Source: Streptomyces sp. SAI-135
GTDB taxonomy: Bacteria; Actinomycetota; Actinomycetes; Streptomycetales; Streptomycetaceae
Direction: 5' to 3'
Length of the DNA: 64,000 nucleotides
Assembly (NCBI RefSeq): GCF_029893805.1
Contig: NZ_JARXYP010000002.1
Span: 5,270,001 to 5,334,000 of the forward strand
A program made the translations under genes and the position numbers. Shown in pieces: positions 7,392-15,003 of this stretch (position 1 is its first letter; each line of letters starts with the position of its first letter). Under the pieces are notes generated by a model, which was given only the letters and a program-made list of their open reading frames with translations, did not search any database and was not told the DNA's origin.

Positions 7392-9137
7392 GTGCCGATC
7401 GTGGGTCAGAGCGCTGAGACCACCGACTGGGTCTCCCGTTTCGCGGATGAGGTCATCGAGGAGTCGGAGCGTCGGGCCCCGGGCAAACCGGTCGTCGTCG
7501 CCTCCGGACTGTCCCCCTCGGGACCGATCCACCTCGGGAACCTGCGCGAGGTCATGACCCCGCACCTCGTCGCCGACGAGATCAGGCGCCGGGGCCACCA
7601 GGTGCGGCACCTGATCTCCTGGGACGACTACGACCGGTACCGCAAGGTGCCGGCCGGGGTCCCCGGGGTCGACGAGTCGTGGGCCGAGCACATCGGCAAG
7701 CCGCTGACCTCCGTGCCCGCACCGCACGGCTCCGCCCACCCGAACTGGGCCGAGCACTTCAAGGCCGCCATGATCGAGGCGCTCGCCGAGCTCGGCGTCG
7801 AGTTCGACGGGATCAGCCAGACCGCGCAGTACACCTCGGGCGTCTACCGCGAGCAGATCCTGCACGCGATGGCGCACCGCGGGGACATCGACGCGATCCT
7901 CGACCAGTACCGGACCAAGAAGGCCCCGGCCGCCGCGAAGAAGCAGCAGAAGCCTCTCGACGAGGCCGAGGTCGAGGCCGCCGAGGGCTCCGGCGCGGCC
8001 GCCGAGGACGACGGGTCCTCCGGGTCCGCCGGGTACTTCCCGTACAAGCCCTACTGCGGCAACTGCGAGAAGGACCTCACCACCGTCACCTCCTACGACG
8101 ACGCCACGACCGAGCTGTCGTACACCTGCAACGCCTGCGGGTTCTCCGAGACCGTCCGGCTCAACGAGTTCAACCGCGGCAAGCTGGTCTGGAAGGTCGA
8201 CTGGCCGATGCGGTGGGCGTACGAGGGTGTCGTCTTCGAACCCAGCGGCGTCGACCACTCGTCCCCCGGCTCCTCCTTCCAGGTCGGCGGGCAGATCGTC
8301 GGGATCTTCGGCGGGAAGCAGCCCATCGGCCCGATGTACGCCTTCGTCGGCATCTCCGGGATGGCGAAGATGTCGTCGTCTCGGGGCGGGGTGCCCACGC
8401 CGGGCGACGCGCTGAAGATCATGGAGCCGCAGCTCCTGCGCTGGCTCTACGCCCGCCGCAGGCCCAACCAGTCCTTCAAGATCGCCTTCGACCAGGAGAT
8501 CCAGCGGCTCTACGACGAGTGGGACAAGCTGGACGCCAAGGTCGCCGACGGGTCCGCCCTGCCGGCCGATGTCGCCGCCCACTCCCGTGCCGTGCGCACG
8601 GCCGCCGGGGAGCTGCCCAGGACCGCGCGCGTGCTGCCCTACCGGACGCTCGCCTCCGTCGCCGACATCACCGCCGGGCACGAGGACCAGGCGCTGCGGA
8701 TCCTCAGCGAACTGGACCCCGACAACCCGCTGTCGACGCTGGACGAGGCCCGGCCCCGGTACGACAGGGCCGAAGCCTGGATCAACACCCAGGTACCCGC
8801 CGACCAGCGGACCATCGTGCGCGACGAGCCCGACGCCGAACTGCTCAAGTCCCTCGACGAGGCCTCCCAGCAGTCGCTGCGGCTCCTCCTCGACGGGCTC
8901 GCCTCGCACTGGTCGCTCGACGGGCTCACCCACCTCGTGTACGGCGTGCCCAAGGTGCAGGCCGGGTTCTCCGCGGACGCCACGCCCAAGGAGCTGCCGC
9001 CCGAGATCAAGACCGCCCAGCGGACGTTCTTCGCCCTGCTGTACCGGCTCCTGGTCTCCCGCGACACCGGGCCCCGGCTGCCCACGCTGCTGCTGGCCGT
9101 CGGACAGGAGCGGGTCCGGGCGCTGCTCGGGGAGTAG
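7392..9137 (+). CDS. lysS: lysyl-tRNA synthetase, class I (LysK type)
   Basis: This is the archaeal-type class I LysRS used by streptomycetes, 581 residues if started at GTG 7392 (protein MPIVGQSAETTDW); a second in-frame GTG at 7401 has better spacing from AGAGGA. The HIGH motif is SGPIHLGN near residue 40. A lineage-specific acidic low-complexity insert (AEVEAAEGSGAAAEDDGSSG) precedes a zinc-type segment CGNCEKD with a second pair CNACG. The signature loop reads KMSSSRGG, where Arg stands in the position usually held by Lys. A C-terminal helical anticodon domain completes it. A strong hairpin terminator follows the stop. Confidence 0.95.
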   Translation: MPIVGQSAETTDWVSRFADEVIEESERRAPGKPVVVASGLSPSGPIHLGNLREVMTPHLVADEIRRRGHQVRHLISWDDYDRYRKVPAGVPGVDESWAEHIGKPLTSVPAPHGSAHPNWAEHFKAAMIEALAELGVEFDGISQTAQYTSGVYREQILHAMAHRGDIDAILDQYRTKKAPAAAKKQQKPLDEAEVEAAEGSGAAAEDDGSSGSAGYFPYKPYCGNCEKDLTTVTSYDDATTELSYTCNACGFSETVRLNEFNRGKLVWKVDWPMRWAYEGVVFEPSGVDHSSPGSSFQVGGQIVGIFGGKQPIGPMYAFVGISGMAKMSSSRGGVPTPGDALKIMEPQLLRWLYARRRPNQSFKIAFDQEIQRLYDEWDKLDAKVADGSALPADVAAHSRAVRTAAGELPRTARVLPYRTLASVADITAGHEDQALRILSELDPDNPLSTLDEARPRYDRAEAWINTQVPADQRTIVRDEPDAELLKSLDEASQQSLRLLLDGLASHWSLDGLTHLVYGVPKVQAGFSADATPKELPPEIKTAQRTFFALLYRLLVSRDTGPRLPTLLLAVGQERVRALLGE

Positions 9138-9159
9138 ACGGTCCGAAAGACCAAGAAGA

Positions 9160-9184
9160 GGGGCCCTCCGGTGCGGAGGGCCCC
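9160..9184. terminator. bidirectional terminator between lysS and the DUF2637 gene
   Basis: GGGGCCCTCCG (9160-9170), a 3-base loop and CGGAGGGCCCC (9174-9184) form a perfect 11-bp stem between two convergent stops, followed by TTCCT. It should end both transcripts. Confidence 0.8.
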
Positions 9185-9188
9185 TTCC

Positions 9189-10466
9189 TCATGCGATGTG
9201 GTCTTCCTGGAGTTCCGCGGTGTGGCGGTTGGTGAACCGCTTGACCATCCGCTCGGCCTCCCGCTGCGGGAGCGTGACGCCGTACGTCGCCTCCACGTCC
9301 CCCCTGAGCTGACCCGGGGAGGGATAGCTGCCGTCTATCGACTTCTTGAAGACCTGGTAGAAGTCGTCCTCCGTCGGCTCCGGCGAACCGCCGCCCTCAC
9401 CGAGCTCCCGGGTACGGCCGTTGGTCACCGGGATCGGAAAGCTGCCCGTCTCCTCCATCGAGGGCTCCCTGGGCGGCTCCTCGTACTGGATCTGCTGCAA
9501 CTCGTACTGCTCGGCCTCGAGTTGCTCCTCGTACCAGCGCTCGTACTGCTCGGCGGGGTCGTAGTTGGGGTTGTAGCCGCCCTGGTACTCGATCTGCTGA
9601 GGGGCCTCGAACCAGGGGCTCAGATCGGGCTCGGGTTCCGGCGCCGCCTGCTGCGGCTGGGGGGTGCCGTCCAGTTGCAGGCGCTGCTCACCGGGAGGTG
9701 CCGTTCGCTGGGCCACGGGGGCCACGGGGGCCACGGGGGCCGCGTCGACCGGGGGCGCCGGCGGGAGCAGGACCGGCTCGATGCCGGCCGCCGCCAGACC
9801 CGCCGGGGCCGTCTCCGCCAGCGGAACCCCGTACCTCGCCAGCCGCAGCGGCATCAGGGACTCCACCGGTGCCTTGCGGCGCCAGGCCCGGCCGAAGCGG
9901 GAGTGCAGACGGGCACGGTAGACGAGACGTTCCTGCTCCAGCTTGATGACCTGCTCGTAGGAGCGCAGCTCCCACAGCTTCATCCGGCGCCACAGCAGGA
10001 ACGTCGGGATCGGGGAGAGCAGCCAGCGGGTGAGGCGGACCCCCTCCATGTGCTTGTCCGCCGTGATGTCCGCGATACGGCCGATCGCGTGCCGGGCGGC
10101 CTCCACCGCCACCACGAACAGCACCGGGATCACGGCGTGCATCCCGACACCCAGCGGGTCCGGCCAGGCCGCCGCGCCGTTGAAGGCGATCGTGGCGGCC
10201 GTCAGCAGCCACGCCGTCTGCCGCAGCAGCGGGAACGGGATGCGGATCCACGTCAGGAGCAGGTCGAGGGCCAGCAGGACACAGATACCCGCGTCGATGC
10301 CGATCGGGAAGACATAGCTGAAGTTCCCGAAGCCCTTCTGGATGGCGAGTTCGCGGACGGCCGCGTACGACCCCGCGAAGCCGATGCCGGCGATGATCAC
10401 GGCGCCGAACACGACCACGCCGATGAGCACGCGGTGCATTCGAGTCAGCTGCATGGGCGCGGCCAC
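9189..10466 (-). CDS. DUF2637 domain membrane protein
   Basis: The protein has about 425 residues. The N-terminal half carries about four hydrophobic segments (IGVVVFGAVIIAGIGFAGSYAAV, FPIGIDAGICVLLALDLLLTW, TAWLLTAATIAFNGAAAW, AVIPVLFVVAVEAARHAIG), the DUF2637 pattern also found in plasmid spread proteins. A cytosolic half follows with a helical region, a Pro/Ala/Gln-rich linker and a short folded C-terminus (EDDFYQVFKKSIDGSYPSPGQLRGDVEATYGVTLPQREAERMVKRF) resembling a small winged-helix unit. The GTG at 10466 has GGAG five bases upstream. DUF2637 proteins occur in conjugative elements and as chromosomal orphans; no other conjugation gene is nearby. The cellular role is unknown. Confidence 0.82.
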   Translation of the reverse strand: MAAPMQLTRMHRVLIGVVVFGAVIIAGIGFAGSYAAVRELAIQKGFGNFSYVFPIGIDAGICVLLALDLLLTWIRIPFPLLRQTAWLLTAATIAFNGAAAWPDPLGVGMHAVIPVLFVVAVEAARHAIGRIADITADKHMEGVRLTRWLLSPIPTFLLWRRMKLWELRSYEQVIKLEQERLVYRARLHSRFGRAWRRKAPVESLMPLRLARYGVPLAETAPAGLAAAGIEPVLLPPAPPVDAAPVAPVAPVAQRTAPPGEQRLQLDGTPQPQQAAPEPEPDLSPWFEAPQQIEYQGGYNPNYDPAEQYERWYEEQLEAEQYELQQIQYEEPPREPSMEETGSFPIPVTNGRTRELGEGGGSPEPTEDDFYQVFKKSIDGSYPSPGQLRGDVEATYGVTLPQREAERMVKRFTNRHTAELQEDHIA

Positions 10467-10490
10467 CCGTACTCCCCTCCCTGTGCGTGT

Positions 10491-10504
10491 TGTTGCGCGC
10501 AACA
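10491..10504. promoter_or_regulatory. perfect 14-bp palindrome upstream of the DUF2637 gene
   Basis: TGTTGCGCGCAACA is a perfect palindrome 25 bases upstream of the DUF2637 start and in the only gap before the next gene. It looks like a dimeric repressor site; I cannot name the protein. Confidence 0.4.
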
Positions 10505-10558
10505 GAGTGGCACATGTGTGCTGCGCACGGGTGGCCGGTACGGCCCGTCAGTTCTGCT

Positions 10559-11497
10559 TCAGCCCGACTTCGCGGCCGACTTGGACGGAGATGCCGACTT
10601 CGAGGCCGACTTCGACGCGGACGGGGACGGGGACGGGGACGCCGACTTCGACGGGGCCTTCGAACCCGACGCGGACTGCGAGGGGGCCGGGCTCGCCGCG
10701 CCCTCGCCGTTCGCCGCCGACACCGCGGCCACCGCCTCCTTGGCCGCCCGCTCCGCGAGCTTCGCCAGGGAGTCCGAGCTCGGCGCCTTGTCACCGGCCA
10801 GACCCGCGCCGTTGTAGTCGACGGTGACCACGACGTTCTCCACGCGCGTGACGACCGTCTGCTGCTTGAAGGCGCCTTCCTTCTTCTTCAGGTCGTAGCG
10901 CACCAGCGTCGCCGCGTCACCCGTCCCGGACACCGCCTGCGACTTGGCGTTCTTCGCACCGGCCACCGACTGGGCGTCCTGGATCTGCTGCGTGTAGTAC
11001 TTCTGCGCCTGCGCCTCGCCCGTACCGCGCGAGGTGTCCGACTCGAAGCGCAGCAGCGAGACGTTCAGCCAGCGGAACTGGGAACCCTTCACACCGTTGT
11101 TGTCGAGGCTGCTCCAGGAGCAGCTGCCGCGCGTGCCCGCCTCCGAGGTGCCCTTCTTGCCGGCCTTCGAGGCCTCCGGGACAAGCGACTTCAACGTCTT
11201 CGAGGACAGCACCCCGCACGACTCGGGAAGCGACTTGTACGCCGCCGCCTGCACCGTGGGCGCCGCGCTCGCGGAGGCGGACGCACCGCTGTCCGCGCCC
11301 TTGCCGCTGTCCGAGCCGTTGCTCGCGCTGTCGCCACCGGAGCCGGAGTCGGAGGAGCAGCCGGCGGCGATCAGCATCACCGGGACTGCGGCCGCGCAGA
11401 CAAGGACGCGGTGAAGACGCTTCGCTTTCCCCCACTGCCCGAAAGGCGTGGGAGGGGCCCCCAGAACACCCTGGTCACGCTCTGCTCGTCGCTGCAT
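10559..11497 (-). CDS. DUF3558 family lipoprotein with Ser/Lys/Pro-rich tail
   Basis: The protein has about 312 residues. The signal has a basic start, a hydrophobic core and lipobox IAAGC, then a Ser/Gly/Asp-rich linker typical of exported actinobacterial lipoproteins. The folded part begins YKSLPESCGVLSSKTLKSLVP, continues GSCSWSS and RWLNVSLLRF, and ends VVVTVDYNGAGL, the DUF3558 pattern. The last ~60 residues are a repetitive tail of Ser, Ala, Pro and Lys. The ATG at 11497 follows GAAGGA; one 15 bases earlier lacks a ribosome site. A paralogue lies upstream on the same strand, 130 bases away. The function of DUF3558 is unknown. Confidence 0.82.
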   Translation of the reverse strand: MQRRAERDQGVLGAPPTPFGQWGKAKRLHRVLVCAAAVPVMLIAAGCSSDSGSGGDSASNGSDSGKGADSGASASASAAPTVQAAAYKSLPESCGVLSSKTLKSLVPEASKAGKKGTSEAGTRGSCSWSSLDNNGVKGSQFRWLNVSLLRFESDTSRGTGEAQAQKYYTQQIQDAQSVAGAKNAKSQAVSGTGDAATLVRYDLKKKEGAFKQQTVVTRVENVVVTVDYNGAGLAGDKAPSSDSLAKLAERAAKEAVAAVSAANGEGAASPAPSQSASGSKAPSKSASPSPSPSASKSASKSASPSKSAAKSG

Positions 11498-11630
11498 GGT
11501 TCCTTCACTCATGACGCTTGTGGTTCCTGCCGTCGGATCGGGTCCGAGGGGCCACGGTACGCGGTGAGCGGAGAGTGCGGGCCGGCATCGAAGGCTTTGT
11601 GCGCACGGGTGAGAGGTGTGTGGAGAGCGC

Positions 11631-12443
11631 TCAGCCGGACAGTGAACCGGCCAGCTGCGAGGCCAGTTTCCGGGCGTTGTCCTGCATTTCCTTGCTGTCC
11701 GGGGTGACGCCGATCGTCGTCGGCTGCTCCTCGTACTCGATGGTCACGATCACGTTGGACGTGCGGAACGCCACAGTCACCTTGCGCTGCTGGGCCGTCG
11801 AACCCGAGCCGCCCAACGCGTCGTCCAGGAACGCTTCGTCGCCCAGATCGTCCAGGACGCGGGGCTGGAGATCGGACGGCGTGGCCGAGGCCGAACCGCT
11901 CGGACTCGCGGAACCGCTGGGGGTGGCCGTCGGGGAGGCGGTGGGGCTCGCGGTGCCGCTCCCCTCCACGTCCGAGGTCGCCGACGTCGCCGCCACCGGC
12001 AGATCCGCCTTTTCCTGCGCCTGCGCGAACAGCTGCTGCGCCTGGCTGTCGTCGCTGACCGCGTTGTCGTACGACACCACACGCTCGAAGTCGACCGACA
12101 GGTACTCGGTGGCGTCCGTGGCCTCCACCTTCCAACGGCAGCCGACCTTGCGGTCCGTGTCGTAGGTGAGCGTGGCGTCGCCCTCGTAGGCCTTCGTGCG
12201 CTGGTTCTCGTCGGTGATCTGCTGGATGCCGGGCAGCAGCGCGTCCAGGGTGCTCTGGCCGACCACACCGCACGGTTCGGGGAGCGTGCGGTACTTGCCG
12301 GGCTGGGCGACGGCGGAGGCGGTGCCGGCGTCGCCGGGGTTGGCGTCGTCCGTCGTGCCGTCGCCGCCGGAGCTGCCGGTGCAGCCGGCCAGCAGCGCCG
12401 CGAGGAGGGCGGCGACGCCCGGAACGTAGGCCTTCCGCTGCAC
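11631..12443 (-). CDS. DUF3558 family lipoprotein, paralogue
   Basis: The protein has about 270 residues and the same plan as its neighbour: signal with lipobox LLAGC, short disordered linker, then YRTLPEPCGVVGQSTLDALLPG, GCRWKVEATD, a Ser/Thr/Pro-rich linker in the middle, and a closing strand pair VTVAFRTSNVIVTIEYEE. The shared CGV...LLP and CxW positions show the two are paralogues. The GTG at 12443 has GAGAGGAG seven bases upstream. These proteins should be on the outer face of the membrane. The linker position differs from the first paralogue, where the low-complexity block is at the C-terminus. Confidence 0.82.
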   Translation of the reverse strand: MQRKAYVPGVAALLAALLAGCTGSSGGDGTTDDANPGDAGTASAVAQPGKYRTLPEPCGVVGQSTLDALLPGIQQITDENQRTKAYEGDATLTYDTDRKVGCRWKVEATDATEYLSVDFERVVSYDNAVSDDSQAQQLFAQAQEKADLPVAATSATSDVEGSGTASPTASPTATPSGSASPSGSASATPSDLQPRVLDDLGDEAFLDDALGGSGSTAQQRKVTVAFRTSNVIVTIEYEEQPTTIGVTPDSKEMQDNARKLASQLAGSLSG

Positions 12444-12648
12444 GGTGGGGCTCCTCTCGGAAAGTCTGCGACTCGTGGGGATCACAGTGTCCCCGCAGGT
12501 TATTCGCTTGCCGCACGGGGGCGTCCCCTGCAGACAATGTGTATCGCACGCCGAGCCGTGAACGCCGGTCCGTCATCCCATACGTCGACCTTGGCGCCGG
12601 TTTTGCGTTGTGAGACTTCTGTTGTGTTTCCGGGGGAATGAGGACGAT

Positions 12649-13842
12649 ATGTCGTACGTGGAGATGCCGGGCGCGAAGGTCCCGATCCGGATGTGGACGG
12701 ACCCGGCGACCGTCGAGGACGTGGCCCTGCAGCAGCTGCGCAACGTCGCGACCCTGCCGTGGATCAAGGGCCTGGCCGTCATGCCGGACGTCCACTACGG
12801 CAAGGGGGCGACGGTCGGGTCGGTCATCGCGATGCAGGGTGCGGTGTGCCCTGCGGCGGTCGGTGTGGACATCGGCTGCGGCATGTCGGCGGTGAGGACG
12901 TCCCTGACGGCGAACGACCTGCCGGGTGACCTGTCCCGGCTGCGGTCGAAGATCGAGCAGGCGATTCCGGTGGGGCGGGGGGTGCATGACAGTCCCGTAG
13001 AGCCGGGGCGGTTCCATGGTCTGGCGACTGCGGGGTGGGACGAGTTCTGGGGGCGGTTCGACGGGGTTGCGGAAGCGGTCAAGTTCCGGGGAGAGCGGGC
13101 GGCCAGGCAGATGGGGACGCTTGGCGGGGGGAATCATCACCTGGAGCTGTCGCTTGATTCGGAGGGTTCGGTATGGCTCACCCTGCACTCCGGTTCCCGG
13201 AACATCGGTAAGGAGCTTGCCGAGCATCACATCGGCGTGGCTCAGAAGCTCCCGCACAACCAGGGCCTGGTCGATCGTGATCTCGCAGTCTTCGTCTCGG
13301 ATACTCCGCAGATGGCGGCGTACCGAAATGATCTGTACTGGGCTCAGGAGTACGCGAAGCACAACCGCTCGATCATGATGGCGCTCCTGAAGGACGTGGT
13401 CCGCAAGGAGTTCAAGAAGGCGAAGCCGACCTTCGAGACGGAGATCTCCTGCCACCACAACTATGTGGCAGAGGAGCGCTATGAGGGCATGGACCTGCTG
13501 GTCACTCGGAAGGGAGCGATCCGCGCAGGCTCCGGCGAGTACGGGATCATCCCCGGGTCGATGGGCACCAGCTCGTACATCGTCAAGGGTCTCGGAAACG
13601 AGAAGGCCTTCAACTCGGCCTCTCACGGGGCGGGTCGGCGTATGAGCCGGAACGCTGCCAAGAGGCGCTTCTCGGTGCGGGATCTGGAGGAGCAGACCCG
13701 GGGCGTGGAGTGCCGCAAGGACTCCGGCGTCGTGGACGAGATCCCGGGTGCCTACAAGAACATCGACCAGGTGATGGAGCAGCAGCGCGATCTTGTCCAG
13801 GTCGTGGCCAAGCTGAAGCAGTTCATCTGTGTCAAGGGCTGA
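12649..13842 (+). CDS. rtcB: RNA-splicing ligase RtcB
   Basis: RtcB joins RNA 2',3'-cyclic phosphate (or 3'-phosphate) and 5'-hydroxyl ends using GTP and Mn2+. The protein has 397 residues. Seen in order: VMPDVHYGKGATVGSVI, the metal-binding Cys77 in VGVDIGCGMSAVRT, GTLGGGNHHLEL, LHSGSRNIGK, ISCHHNYV, and the guanylylation histidine in SHGAGRRMSR. The ATG at 12649 follows GAGGA by five bases. From about 12960 the codons use A or T in third position more often than the flanking genes. A LAGLIDADG endonuclease gene lies convergent just downstream. RtcB genes are known hosts of inteins at the metal-binding Cys, but none is present. Confidence 0.95.
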   Translation: MSYVEMPGAKVPIRMWTDPATVEDVALQQLRNVATLPWIKGLAVMPDVHYGKGATVGSVIAMQGAVCPAAVGVDIGCGMSAVRTSLTANDLPGDLSRLRSKIEQAIPVGRGVHDSPVEPGRFHGLATAGWDEFWGRFDGVAEAVKFRGERAARQMGTLGGGNHHLELSLDSEGSVWLTLHSGSRNIGKELAEHHIGVAQKLPHNQGLVDRDLAVFVSDTPQMAAYRNDLYWAQEYAKHNRSIMMALLKDVVRKEFKKAKPTFETEISCHHNYVAEERYEGMDLLVTRKGAIRAGSGEYGIIPGSMGTSSYIVKGLGNEKAFNSASHGAGRRMSRNAAKRRFSVRDLEEQTRGVECRKDSGVVDEIPGAYKNIDQVMEQQRDLVQVVAKLKQFICVKG

Positions 13843-13882
13843 CGTGCGAGGCCCACGACAAGTGGACGTGGGCCTCGCACGT
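13842..13882. terminator. bidirectional terminator between rtcB and the endonuclease gene
   Basis: A perfect 16-bp stem (13842-13857 with 13867-13882) around a 9-base loop starts inside the rtcB stop region and ends four bases before the stop of the convergent gene. It separates the two transcripts. Confidence 0.8.
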
Positions 13883-13886
13883 TCAG

Positions 13887-14720
13887 CTATCGGTCGGCCG
13901 GCAGCGGAATCTGGCCGGTCCGTAGTCGCCAGAGGCGGATGTAACAGCTCTTCTCAGTGCGGCCGAGTTCTCTGGCCGCGGCAGCGTCGTTGTTCAGCCG
14001 GAGCAGCACACGGTCTTCCGAAGCGGTCCACCGGCGGCGTGCGGGAGCAACCCTCATGCCGCAGGGTCGGATCCAGGCGGCCAGGGAGTCGGCCGCGGCT
14101 TGCTTGCGCGGCAGGGACAGGCATCCCTCGTAATAGAGGTGAGCTGCGAAGCGCTGAGCCTTCTCGTTTGTGTACAGGATGTTATAGATGCCGTCTCGTG
14201 CGTTGCGTTTGAGCGAGCGCTCTGATCCGGTGAATTTCCCTGCGTAGAAGCACAGGTAGGCGGCAACAGCCGTGCTGGCCGTGGTGAGGGATACAAAGGG
14301 GAAACCCTTGCCCGTGTAACCCACGGAGCCGTCGGCGTCGACGATCCCGCGAAGGTAGTCACGCGCACGGAACTCGAAGCCGGGTGGAGTGATCGTCCGT
14401 GACTTGCGTCCATAGGGCAGGCCGAGCTGATTGAGCTTGGTTCTGGCTTCGAGGGAGCACAGGGTCCAGGTGGCCGAGGTGTGGACCTCGGCGAAGTTCG
14501 TGGACCGGGTGCGCTCGGTGATGCTGCTGTAGTACGGCGTCAGTTCCTGGAACTTGCGCAGGAGATCGACGTCTCGGGCACTGAGCTCGACGGTCAACTT
14601 GCCTTTCTGACCGGCTCCTTGCTGTAGGTGTCCGTCCGCCTGCAAGAAGCCGAACATGTACGCGTACTCGGGGACCGTCAGGTCCATGAACTGGGGAGCG
14701 TTAGGCTCGCATTCAGCCAC
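13887..14720 (-). CDS. free-standing LAGLIDADG-type endonuclease with C-terminal SANT/Myb-like domain
   Basis: The protein has 277 residues. Two LAGLIDADG-like helices are visible: YMFGFLQADG (residues 21-30) and YLRGIVDADG (122-131), each ending in the acidic residue that binds the catalytic metal. The spacing of about 100 residues fits a two-motif monomeric homing endonuclease. Residues ~228-270 (RRWTASEDRVLLRLNNDAAA, then ELGRTEKSCYIRLWRLR) look like a SANT/Myb-type DNA-binding helix-turn-helix. There are no intein splicing blocks around it and no intron is evident. The GTG start follows GAGG by seven bases. Codons are less G/C-biased than the neighbours, suggesting transfer. The likely target is the adjacent rtcB, which is inference. 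Confidence 0.85.
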   Translation of the reverse strand: MAECEPNAPQFMDLTVPEYAYMFGFLQADGHLQQGAGQKGKLTVELSARDVDLLRKFQELTPYYSSITERTRSTNFAEVHTSATWTLCSLEARTKLNQLGLPYGRKSRTITPPGFEFRARDYLRGIVDADGSVGYTGKGFPFVSLTTASTAVAAYLCFYAGKFTGSERSLKRNARDGIYNILYTNEKAQRFAAHLYYEGCLSLPRKQAAADSLAAWIRPCGMRVAPARRRWTASEDRVLLRLNNDAAAARELGRTEKSCYIRLWRLRTGQIPLPADR

Positions 14721-14748
14721 AGGGAAGCCTCTACTTCCTTGTCGGTCA

Positions 14749-14784
14749 GGCCCTCGGCAGGGATGCCCGTCCCTGCCGAGGGCC
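14749..14784. terminator. strong hairpin upstream of the endonuclease gene
   Basis: GGCCCTCGGCAGGGA (14749-14763), six-base loop, TCCCTGCCGAGGGCC (14770-14784): a perfect 15-bp stem. It lies between the SDR/small-protein unit, read leftwards, and the endonuclease gene on the same strand, so it probably ends the former transcript and isolates the endonuclease. Confidence 0.65.
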
Positions 14785-14877
14785 GTCTTGTTGGTGTTGT
14801 GGCGTGAGCCTAGATCGCCAGTTCAGGGGGCGTTCGGATGATCGAAGAGGTTCATCCCTGTGGGTGATCTGCCGCGC

Positions 14878-15003
14878 TCACTTGGGAGCGTGGGTCACCG
14901 CGTAGATCATGACGAACGCCACGATGTGGATGCCGAAGAGGAAGTAGGCGAGCCACCACCACATGTGGCGTTCGTCGTGGGGGTCTTTCCGGTCGGGGGT
15001 CAC
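14878..15003 (-). CDS. 41-residue single-pass membrane peptide coupled to an SDR gene
   Basis: A GTG at 15003 opens a 41-codon frame: a charged N-terminus (VTPDRKDPHDERH), then MWWWLAYFLFGIHIVAFVMI forming one aromatic transmembrane helix, and a short tail ending THAPK. The GTG overlaps the TGA of the SDR gene as GTGA (15000-15003), strong evidence for coupled translation. It has no known domain. It should sit in the cytoplasmic membrane. Small hydrophobic partners of this kind could tether or modulate the neighbouring enzyme, but that is only suggested by position. Confidence 0.72.
   Translation of the reverse strand: MTPDRKDPHDERHMWWWLAYFLFGIHIVAFVMIYAVTHAPK

Noticed and set aside
12649..13842. 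Intein or group I intron inside rtcB
   Set aside because: The RtcB reading frame is continuous and of normal length, and no splicing blocks interrupt it. The endonuclease is a separate convergent gene.
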